From the NCBI GenBank assembly GCA_015522395.1, contig WAMH01000069.1, positions 1-9,237 on the forward strand: DNA of 9,237 nucleotides, written 5' to 3'. Made by a program: the position numbers and the translations under genes. The notes under the pieces were generated by a model. The model worked only from the letters and a program-made list of their open reading frames with translations. It had not been told where the DNA came from and searched no databases. Source of the DNA: Thermococcus sp. (lineage in GTDB: Archaea; Methanobacteriota_B; Thermococci; Thermococcales; Thermococcaceae). This document shows, piece by piece, positions 1 to 4,845 of the stretch. Numbering within the stretch: position 1 is the stretch's first letter; every line of letters begins with the position of its first letter.

Positions 1-860
1 AGGGAATCGACGAACCAGTGAACCAAAATCATCGCGAGCAGCGCTTCCCTGCCCCTGCCGCGTTTGTAGGAGTACGCAAAGACCACCGTCGTCGAGGAGT
101 GGAAGAGGAGGGCCAAAAATCTTTCGAGGGCGCTTAAAAGGGTAACTTGGCTCCCACCGAGGACGCTTATCCCCGAGACGTAGAGAGCTTCACCGAGTCC
201 GAAACCGGCCCCTATGTAGAGCGCCTTTCTCAGCCCCTTATCCCGCGAGGCGTAGTACTTTATGACCTCCTGGAACAGCCCCGCTATGAGGCCCGTCCAG
301 ATAGCTAAGAGGGCGACGTTTGAGACGCCGAGGAAAGTAGGTATTGACTGCACCGGCGGCTGGATGATGAGGATGATGACGAGCAGCGCGATTCCAAGGA
401 TGGCTTCGGCAACCCCGAGCCTCCTCACGTAGGCCCATAGGAGGAGGAAAGCCGCGAGGCCGCCTAAGAGTGGATACAGTGCTTTGGGGGTGGCCTTGAA
501 GGGTATCCCTTTAAGGTGGAAGCCCTCAACCTTTCCGTCCCTCACGGTGACCGTGACGGTGTAGGTTCCCTTCGAGGCGGTGACACGGTAGTAATACGTT
601 ACGTAGGGGCCTTTCTCCTCGCGTTTCACAAGCGCGTAGGACTTTATCTCGCCGTGTGCCTCTATGAGGCTCTCGCTTATCGCCTCAAAGGACTCCTTTG
701 TGAGGACCTTTTTCATGAGGGGCGAGAGGTAAGGCTCGACAACCGAGTAGTTTCCGGTTTTGAGGGCCTCCATCATGGCCTCCTGCGGGGTTAGGGCGTT
801 CATCAGCGGGAGGAGGGCAATTAGAGTTACCAAAACGAAAACCGGAAGTGACTTTCTCAT
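1..860 (-). CDS. DUF3887-like domain fused to YhfC/PrsW-like intramembrane protease (3' end beyond window)
   Basis: The first 286 residues are visible and the frame is open to the left edge. Residues 1-22 form a signal peptide or signal anchor (MRKSLPVFVLVTLIALLPLM). Residues about 24-118 resemble DUF3887, a small extracytoplasmic alpha/beta domain. After this come hydrophobic segments at about 128-145, 150-167, 178-196, 212-232 and 243-263. They carry the motif layout of YhfC/PrsW-type glutamic intramembrane proteases: FQEVIKYY (195-202), GFGLGEALY (219-227), ALERFLALLFH (244-254) and HWFVD (281-285). E198, E224, H254 and H281 are the candidate active-site residues. The first Glu of the usual EExxK/R pair is Gln197 here. 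I infer a membrane protease or a catalytically altered relative with an outward-facing sensory or binding domain. The ATG at 860 follows GGAGTGA and lies 4 nt after the stop of the YbjQ-like gene, so the two are probably co-transcribed. Substrate unknown. Confidence 0.75.
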   Translation of the reverse strand, partial: MRKSLPVFVLVTLIALLPLMNALTPQEAMMEALKTGNYSVVEPYLSPLMKKVLTKESFEAISESLIEAHGEIKSYALVKREEKGPYVTYYYRVTASKGTYTVTVTVRDGKVEGFHLKGIPFKATPKALYPLLGGLAAFLLLWAYVRRLGVAEAILGIALLVIILIIQPPVQSIPTFLGVSNVALLAIWTGLIAGLFQEVIKYYASRDKGLRKALYIGAGFGLGEALYVSGISVLGGSQVTLLSALERFLALLFHSSTTVVFAYSYKRGRGREALLAMILVHWFVDS

Positions 861-864
861 GTTC

Positions 865-1194
865 TCACTCCCTCTCCACGACGACCGCGGTCCCAAAGGC
901 GTAAACCTCGGCCATCCTCGACCCGACGTTCGACGTCATGAATCGCATTCCTATAACCGCGTTGGCCCCCATCTCCTCGGCGTTCTTTATCATCCTCTGG
1001 AGGGCTATCTCCCTCGCCTCCGCCATCATCTCGGTGTACTCCTTTACCTCCCCTCCAACCAGGTTTCTGAAGCCGGCTATTATGTCCCTGCCGAGGTGCG
1101 TGGCCCTCACAACGCCGCCCCGGGCTATCCCCTTGACCTCGACCACTTTGTAGCCGGGGATTTTCTCGGTCGTCACGACGATCGTACATCTCAC
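865..1194 (-). CDS. YbjQ/UPF0145 family (DUF74) heavy-metal-binding-domain-like protein
   Basis: This is a cytoplasmic protein of 109 residues from the GTG start chosen here. It has the typical YbjQ layout: an N-terminal strand region (TIVVTTEKIPGYKVVEVKG, 4-22), the GRDIIAGFRNLVGG segment (35-48), a helix rich in REIALQRM (61-68), GANAVIGM (76-83), and a terminal GTAVVV strand (101-106). Members form ring-like oligomers, commonly pentamers, and some are annotated as heavy-metal-binding, but no biochemical role is established. The frame is open further upstream to an ATG at 1302, which would give 145 residues. I reject that start because the extra N-terminus does not match the family, a strong TATA box (1232-1241) lies inside it, and GAGG sits 7 nt before the GTG at 1194. 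The gene leads a two-gene unit with the DUF3887-YhfC membrane protein. Confidence 0.85.
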   Translation of the reverse strand: MRCTIVVTTEKIPGYKVVEVKGIARGGVVRATHLGRDIIAGFRNLVGGEVKEYTEMMAEAREIALQRMIKNAEEMGANAVIGMRFMTSNVGSRMAEVYAFGTAVVVERE

Positions 1195-1201
1195 CCCGAT
1201 G

Positions 1202-1216
1202 CCTCGAACTTCGAGG
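1202..1216. promoter_or_regulatory. 15-bp palindrome at the ybjQ-like gene's start site, candidate operator
   Basis: CCTCGAACTTCGAGG has two perfect 7-base arms around one central base. It begins about 8 bp before the GTG start, contains the GAGG ribosome site on the minus strand, and covers the transcription start predicted from the TATA box (about 1211). A repressor bound here would block the start site. RNA pairing that hides the GAGG is possible only if transcription starts upstream of the palindrome. No known regulator motif is recognised. Confidence 0.4.
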
Positions 1217-1230
1217 TATTGTTCGCAGGA

Positions 1231-1244
1231 GGTATATAAAAGCG
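1231..1244 (-). promoter_or_regulatory. TATA box of the ybjQ-like/DUF3887-YhfC unit
   Basis: On the minus strand this reads CGCTTTTATATACC, a good archaeal TATA element. A start about 25 nt downstream would fall near 1211 and give a leader of roughly 17 nt containing GAGG. This placement is the main argument for the GTG start at 1194. Confidence 0.65.
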
Positions 1245-1280
1245 TTTCGACGTGGAAGTTGGAGGCGTTGAAAATACCAT

Positions 1281-1301
1281 CGAAAAGGAGAAGAAAAGTC
1301 A
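1281..1301 (-). terminator. Pyrimidine-rich terminator of the left NlpC/P60-like gene
   Basis: Directly after the TGA at 1304-1302 the minus strand is T/C-rich, with TTTT runs separated by CTTCTCC. There is no strong hairpin. Archaeal termination commonly uses such T-rich tracts, and the tract precedes the next gene's TATA box. Confidence 0.45.
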
Positions 1302-1889
1302 TCAGGAGGCGTCATAGTAGATGGTGTAGGTCATCGGGTCGTCGTAGATCTCCTGCGGGGCAACGGAGTAGAGATAGGGCCAGTCAAAGCCGCCGTCGTT
1401 CTCGTCGAGGTTTATCGTATAGTTGCTGGCTACGAGATAAGCTGCCCAGACGAGTTGGGAGCAGTAGTACTTGTCGTCGTAGACCTTCGGCTTTGCCAGG
1501 TAGTTGTAGTTGTAGGGCTTGCCGAGCTGCTGGTAGGCGAATTGAACAGCCTTCTCTCTGATGTCATCGGTGGTATTGACCCTCTGGAGGGCAACGACAT
1601 CATACCTGCTCAGGAACTCCTTGAGGGGAGTCAGTATAACACCCTTGCCTATCTTTGCTTCAATTACCATCCAGTCGTCGATGGTGTTGTTGTACCAGGC
1701 TATAATCGCCACATGAACCCAGTATCCAGGGATTATCTTTCCGAACAGGTCGGGGCTGTGACCGTAGACGAGATCGCCGGGCCTGACATCTGTTGGGTAA
1801 GGGTGATGGTAAGTATTGGTGTCCCAGATGTAGTTCAGGAGGTTTCCTGCGCTTGCTCCGGGGACCGTGGCTCCCAAAATAAGGAGCAC
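1302..1889 (-). CDS. Secreted permuted NlpC/P60 (YiiX-like) hydrolase, left copy, frameshifted at its signal peptide
   Basis: The intact frame gives 195 residues from a GTG at 1889. The core matches circularly permuted papain-fold NlpC/P60 proteins (YiiX-like), where His precedes Cys: RPGDLVYGHS (36-45), WVHVAI with H59, MVIEA with E77, LGKPYNYNY (122-130), and YYCSQLVWAAY with C143. H59, C143 and possibly E77 are the likely catalytic residues. Family members hydrolyse amide or thioester bonds; the substrate here is unknown. From the GTG start the signal peptide lacks its positive N-terminus. Adding one base near 1905 would join it to an ATG at 1915 and restore MRKL plus a normal hydrophobic core, about 204 residues in all. 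It is either a frameshifted gene, a sequence error, or a gene now starting at GTG. It is a tandem paralogue of the gene at 2061-2648 and shares a C-terminal VAPQEIYDD...TY.IYYD motif with it. Confidence 0.75.
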   Translation of the reverse strand: MLLILGATVPGASAGNLLNYIWDTNTYHHPYPTDVRPGDLVYGHSPDLFGKIIPGYWVHVAIIAWYNNTIDDWMVIEAKIGKGVILTPLKEFLSRYDVVALQRVNTTDDIREKAVQFAYQQLGKPYNYNYLAKPKVYDDKYYCSQLVWAAYLVASNYTINLDENDGGFDWPYLYSVAPQEIYDDPMTYTIYYDAS

Positions 1890-1915
1890 TAAGGCTATTA
1901 TTCAAGCTTTCTCAT
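1887..1915 (-). other. Frameshifted 5' end (broken signal peptide) of the left NlpC/P60-like gene
   Basis: ATG AGA AAG CTT at 1915-1904 is preceded by GGGGGTGGTGAG, a plausible ribosome site. The next bases read GA, then ATA ATA GCC TTA GTG in the downstream frame, so the two parts are out of phase by exactly one missing base. In the present frame the ATG reads only five codons (MRKLE) before TAA. Restoring one base gives MRKLxIIALVLLILG, a textbook signal peptide running into the mature protein. Confidence 0.65.
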
Positions 1916-1959
1916 CTCACCACCCCCAAAGTGTGGCGGGATAATGTTTGAGCTGAGGT

Positions 1960-1973
1960 TAATAAATTTTACC
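1960..1973 (-). promoter_or_regulatory. TATA box of the left NlpC/P60-like gene
   Basis: The minus strand reads GTAAAATTTATTAACC across about 1973-1958, an A-rich BRE-like stretch followed by TTTATTAA. A start about 25 nt downstream falls near 1940, leaving a leader of about 25 nt before the ATG at 1915. The palindrome CTCGAG lies just upstream. Confidence 0.5.
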
Positions 1974-1996
1974 TCGAGTGCGCGTTGTTATGTGGT

Positions 1997-2024
1997 CTTG
2001 AAAGTGGTGCCAACACAGTTCAAG
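1997..2024. repeat. Inverted repeat (CTTGAA...TTCAAG) between the two NlpC/P60-like genes
   Basis: CTTGAA at 1997-2002 is mirrored by TTCAAG at 2019-2024, with a smaller GTG/CAC pair nested inside (2004-2006 and 2014-2016, partly offset). It lies about 25 bp upstream of the left gene's TATA box and about 37 bp past the right gene's stop. It could be an operator for the left gene or an RNA hairpin at the end of the right gene's transcript. No T tract follows it, so a simple terminator is less likely. Confidence 0.3.
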
Positions 2025-2060
2025 TCGTGCTAAAGAAGCGGGATAAAATAATGGGGGGAT

Positions 2061-2648
2061 TCAAGAGGAGTCGTAATAAATCACGTAAGTATTGCCGTCG
2101 TCGTAGATCTCCTGCGGAGCGACCCCGTCGAGGTATCTCCAGTAAAAGCCGGGGTGGCTGTCCAGGTCGGGACCGCCGGCTGCCATATACGCGGCCCAGA
2201 CAAGCTCTGAGCAGTAGTAGCTGTCACCGTAGATGTGCTTGGTCCACCAATGCCTGTCGTAGGGTTTTCCGAGCTGTTCTAGGGCGAACTCCACCGCCGC
2301 CTCTCTGACGTAGTCGCTCGTTTTTACCCTTAAAACAGCCACCGTGTCGTACCTCCTGAGGAAGTCCGACAGGTAAACTAGCCTGACCTCGCTCGGGTTG
2401 TTCCAGGCCTCGACGACGACCCAGTCGTTGGCGGAGTAATCGTAGTAGGCTATCACACCTGTGTGTGTCCAGTAACCGGGTATTATGATGCCCGTCAGCG
2501 GGCTGTGCCCGATGATTATATCGCCCGGAACCAGCCCATACGGGTAGGGGTGGTAATAGTCAGCTTCACCGAGACTTCCCGAGGCGGCAACCGGGCTCAG
2601 CATCGTCGCCAAGACGACGAGACCCAAGATTGCAGCAACTCCCTTCAC
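2061..2648 (-). CDS. Secreted permuted NlpC/P60 (YiiX-like) hydrolase, right copy
   Basis: This protein has 195 residues from the GTG at 2648. That start is chosen over an in-frame TTG at 2663 because GGAGG (2661-2657) sits 8 nt before it. It also gives a clean signal peptide, MKGVAAILGLVVLATMLSPV, ending at AASG. The mature part has the permuted NlpC/P60 order: VPGDIIIGHS (40-49), WTHTGVI with H62, VVVEAW with E80, LGKPYDRHW (126-134), and YYCSELVWAAY with C146. H62 and C146 are the likely catalytic pair. It is a close paralogue of the left copy, with the same length and C-terminal motif and a shared 21-base stretch encoding PQEIYDD. Unlike the left copy it is intact. Thermococcales lack peptidoglycan, so the substrate is probably a surface or imported protein, peptide or lipid-linked molecule rather than a bacterial wall. 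Confidence 0.82.
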   Translation of the reverse strand: MKGVAAILGLVVLATMLSPVAASGSLGEADYYHPYPYGLVPGDIIIGHSPLTGIIIPGYWTHTGVIAYYDYSANDWVVVEAWNNPSEVRLVYLSDFLRRYDTVAVLRVKTSDYVREAAVEFALEQLGKPYDRHWWTKHIYGDSYYCSELVWAAYMAAGGPDLDSHPGFYWRYLDGVAPQEIYDDGNTYVIYYDSS

Positions 2649-2656
2649 TTGAGATG

Positions 2657-2661
2657 CCTCC
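2657..2661 (-). promoter_or_regulatory. Ribosome binding site deciding the GTG start of the right NlpC/P60-like gene
   Basis: GGAGG on the minus strand with an 8-nt spacer to the GTG at 2648. The in-frame TTG at 2663 overlaps the same element and would have no ribosome site of its own. Confidence 0.65.
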
Positions 2662-2693
2662 AATGATTTGTGTAAAATACAACGCTTTCAATG

Positions 2694-2704
2694 CCTAATA
2701 AAGG
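2694..2704 (-). promoter_or_regulatory. TATA box of the right NlpC/P60-like gene
   Basis: The minus strand reads CCTTTATTAGG, preceded by A-rich CCAAAA. A start about 25 nt downstream lies near 2674, about 25 nt before the GTG, and would keep the GGAGG in the leader. Confidence 0.5.
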
Positions 2705-2736
2705 TTTTGGTTGCACTGTTATGCAGTCTAATGTTT

Positions 2737-2751
2737 TTAATTGTTCATTAA
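2737..2751. repeat. Short AT inverted repeat between divergent promoters
   Basis: TTAAT and ATTAA (2737-2741 and 2747-2751) flank a 5-base spacer in the AT-rich gap between the divergent NlpC/P60-like and dph2 promoters. It could be a shared operator, but AT-rich DNA yields such repeats by chance. Confidence 0.2.
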
Positions 2752-2778
2752 TCTGATGTGCACTTTCGGTGAGCGATG

Positions 2779-2790
2779 GGAATTTAAAGG
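2779..2790 (+). promoter_or_regulatory. TATA box of the dph2 operon
   Basis: GGAATTTAAAGG contains TTTAAA at 2783-2788. A start about 25 nt downstream lies near 2810, giving a very short leader of about 8 nt that would keep most of the GGTGG ribosome site before the ATG at 2818. No other promoter is evident before the four overlapping genes that follow. Confidence 0.5.
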
Positions 2791-2817
2791 GTTCGTCCAA
2801 TCCACTCCGGTGGTGGA

Positions 2818-3858
2818 ATGCACGAGGTTCCCGTGGGCGAGATACTGGTAAGGTTGAGAGAGCTTAACGCTGAGAGGGTGCTCATCCAGACTCCCGAGGG
2901 ACTCAAGAGTGAGGCCCAGGCTCTGGCGGATTTCCTTGAGGGGAAAGGGATAGAGGCGATAATAAGCGGGGACATCAACTATGGTGCCTGCGATCCGGCC
3001 GACACTGAGGCGAGGAGTCTCGGTTGTGACGCGCTCATCCACCTGGGCCACAGCTACATGGCGCTCCACCTCGAGGTTCCAACGATATTCGTGCCGGCCT
3101 TTGCGAGGATCGACGTCGTTCCGGCCCTCGAGAGGAACATCGACGAAATCAAAAAGCTCGGGAGGAGGATCGCCCTCGTCACGACGGCCCAGCACATCCA
3201 CCAGCTCGAGAGGGCGAAGGCTTTCCTTGAGGGGAATGGCTTCGAGGTTCTCATTGGAAAAGGCGACTCCCGCGTTTCCTGGCCGGGACAGGTTCTTGGC
3301 TGCAACTTCTCGGCCGCAAAGCTCGACGCAGATGGGATTCTCTTCATCGGGGCGGGCTACTTCCACCCTATAGGAGTTGCGATGGCCGTGAAGAAGCCCA
3401 CCCTCGAGATTAACCCCTATTCCGGCGATGCCGTCTGGATGGATGATGAAGCAGAGAGACTCATCAGGAAGCGCTGGGCGCAGATAGCGAGGGCGATGAA
3501 CGCTGAGCGCTTTGGCGTGATCACGAGCACCAAGAAGGGCCAGCTCCGCCTGGCCGAGGCGAAGCGCATAGTTAAGCTCCTTCGCGAGAGGGGCAAGTAC
3601 GCCAGAGTGATGGTGATGAACCATATAAGCTATCCAGCTTTAGAAGGCTTCGATTTCGACGCCTACGTCGTCGTCGCCTGTCCCCGCGTGCCAATAGACG
3701 ACTACGAGAACTGGAGGAAGCCCGTCCTTACACCGCGGGAGGTCGAGATACTGCTCGGCCTGCGCGATGACTACGAGTTCGATGAGATACTCGGAGTTGA
3801 GAGAAAGGCGGATGAGCCCTTGGGGGTGGCGGTTCATGGGATTGGAGGTCCCCTTTGA
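2818..3858 (+). CDS. dph2: 2-(3-amino-3-carboxypropyl)histidine synthase (diphthamide biosynthesis, archaeal Dph2)
   Basis: Archaeal Dph2 is a homodimeric, non-canonical radical-SAM enzyme. It transfers the 3-amino-3-carboxypropyl group of SAM to a specific histidine of elongation factor 2, the first step of diphthamide synthesis. The 346 residues match the roughly 340-residue archaeal family throughout: NYGACDPAD (54-62), DALIHLGHSYM (71-81), PTIFVPAFAR (88-97), TTAQHIHQLERA (122-133), GQVLGCNFS (157-165), FIGAGYFHPIG (176-186) and VVVACPRVPIDDY (284-296). C58, C162 and C288 correspond to the three cysteines, one from each repeated domain, that hold the 4Fe-4S cluster in the Pyrococcus enzyme. 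The ATG follows GGTGGTGG. It is first in an operon with a membrane protein and two RNA methylases, and its last 23 bases overlap the next gene. Confidence 0.96.
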   Translation: MHEVPVGEILVRLRELNAERVLIQTPEGLKSEAQALADFLEGKGIEAIISGDINYGACDPADTEARSLGCDALIHLGHSYMALHLEVPTIFVPAFARIDVVPALERNIDEIKKLGRRIALVTTAQHIHQLERAKAFLEGNGFEVLIGKGDSRVSWPGQVLGCNFSAAKLDADGILFIGAGYFHPIGVAMAVKKPTLEINPYSGDAVWMDDEAERLIRKRWAQIARAMNAERFGVITSTKKGQLRLAEAKRIVKLLRERGKYARVMVMNHISYPALEGFDFDAYVVVACPRVPIDDYENWRKPVLTPREVEILLGLRDDYEFDEILGVERKADEPLGVAVHGIGGPL

Positions 3859-4216
3859 GCTTCTGGAGCTGTTCTTTCTCACTCTCTCGGCGTACTGGGG
3901 CCTTAAAACTGCCGCCGAGGCCTTAACGTACCTACGTCTCCGCGGGGGGGTTCTCGCGTTCCCCTTCCTCTTTGCACTGGCCTTCAAATACTTTGGTTTC
4001 CTGCCCTCATTCATTCTTGTTGTGCTCTTCTTTCTCTTGAAGGGGAACGGTTTAGTTCTGTCCCTTACCGCCTCTGTGTTCGCTTTCACGCTCTTCTTGA
4101 TCGGTGCCATAGCCAGCACTTTGACCCTTGGCATACTTGGAACGGCCCTCAGCGTTCCCGGTTATGAGATTCACGGCACACTTGAGGAGTTACTTCACAG
4201 GGCGGTGATGAGATGA
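3836..4216 (+). CDS. Small multi-pass membrane protein, function unknown
   Basis: I do not recognise this 126-residue protein. It begins inside the end of dph2 (23-nt overlap) at an ATG preceded by GGGGGTGG with a 6-nt spacer. The same frame is open further upstream to 3767, but that part lies within dph2 and has no membrane or family character, so I use the ATG at 3836. Hydrophobic segments lie at about 8-25, 38-54, 56-69 and 76-105, suggesting three or four membrane passes. Short charged stretches (TYLRLRGG, LLKGNG) form the loops, and the polar tail EIHGTLEELLHRAVMR is probably amphipathic. There are no Cys residues, no catalytic motif and no signal peptide. Its stop overlaps the METTL5-like start by 4 nt (ATGA), so translation is coupled to the RNA-methylase genes. 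Confidence 0.7.
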   Translation: MGLEVPFELLELFFLTLSAYWGLKTAAEALTYLRLRGGVLAFPFLFALAFKYFGFLPSFILVVLFFLLKGNGLVLSLTASVFAFTLFLIGAIASTLTLGILGTALSVPGYEIHGTLEELLHRAVMR

Positions 4217-4845
4217 AGCGCAGGCATCTCGCCATGACCCTTTCAAAGCTCAAGGGCTTTCCCGAGCCGAAGCCGGAACTCGAGCAGTACAGAACTCCCG
4301 GGAACGTTGCGGCGGAGCTTCTGTGGCTGGCCCATTCGTTGGGCGACGTCGAGGGGAAAACCATGGCCGACCTCGGCGCTGGGACGGGGGTTCTCTCGGT
4401 GGGAGCCTGCCTCCTCGGGGCGCGAAAGGTTTACGCGGTTGAGATAGATGAGACCGCCCTAGAAACCGCGCGGGAAAACGCCGCTTCCCTCGGCATTGAC
4501 TGCATCGAGTTCATAAACGCCGACGTATCCGAGTTCTCCGGGAGGGTTGATACTGTCATTATGAACCCCCCGTTCGGAAGCCAGGTTAAGCATGCCGACA
4601 GGTCGTTCCTGCTTAAGGCCTTCGAGGTGAGCGACGTGGTGTACTCGATACACCTGGCTAAGCCAGAGGTGAGACGCTTCGTTGAATCCTTCGCTTCGGA
4701 AAACGGTTTCAGGGTAACCCACAGGTTTTCCCTGTCCTTTGAGATTCCTGCCCAGTTCCCTTTTCACAGGAAGAGGTTGGAGAGGATTGCGGTCGATGTC
4801 TACAGGTTTGTGAGGTGCCGACATGGGGAAGCTGAAGCTGAGTGA
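4213..4845 (+). CDS. METTL5-like rRNA N6-adenine methyltransferase
   Basis: This is a single-domain class I SAM-dependent methylase of 210 residues. Visible motifs are LEQYRTPG (23-30, the family's N-terminal signature), DLGAGTGVLSVGA (53-65, SAM-binding motif I), VEIDE (76-80, acidic ribose-binding residue), and NPPFGSQVKHADR (118-130). The last holds the NPPF catalytic motif typical of enzymes that methylate adenine N6. The C-terminal IPAQFPFHRKRLERIAVDVYRF (178-199) is also typical of the archaeal/eukaryotic METTL5 group. Human METTL5, with TRMT112, makes m6A in helix 44 of 18S rRNA near the decoding centre. I infer a similar small-subunit target here, which the sequence alone cannot prove. 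The ATG at 4213 overlaps the previous gene by 4 nt and follows GGTGA. The last 23 nt overlap the next methylase. Confidence 0.88.
   Translation: MKRRHLAMTLSKLKGFPEPKPELEQYRTPGNVAAELLWLAHSLGDVEGKTMADLGAGTGVLSVGACLLGARKVYAVEIDETALETARENAASLGIDCIEFINADVSEFSGRVDTVIMNPPFGSQVKHADRSFLLKAFEVSDVVYSIHLAKPEVRRFVESFASENGFRVTHRFSLSFEIPAQFPFHRKRLERIAVDVYRFVRCRHGEAEAE

Noticed and set aside
857..1315. A second minus-strand frame of about 150 codons over the ybjQ-like gene
   Set aside because: Its product is Arg/Gly/Asp-rich and low in hydrophobic residues, the usual look of a frame-shifted shadow, while the YbjQ frame matches a known family.
1660..1905. Short frame starting TTG at 1905 in the left hydrolase region
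   Set aside because: It is the +1 shadow created by the frameshift and does not resemble a protein. The catalytic domain is in the other frame.
2737..3624. A 295-codon open frame on the minus strand opposite dph2
   Set aside because: It is antisense to a near-perfect Dph2, has no family-like motifs or ribosome site, and long antisense frames are expected in GC-rich genes with strong third-position bias.
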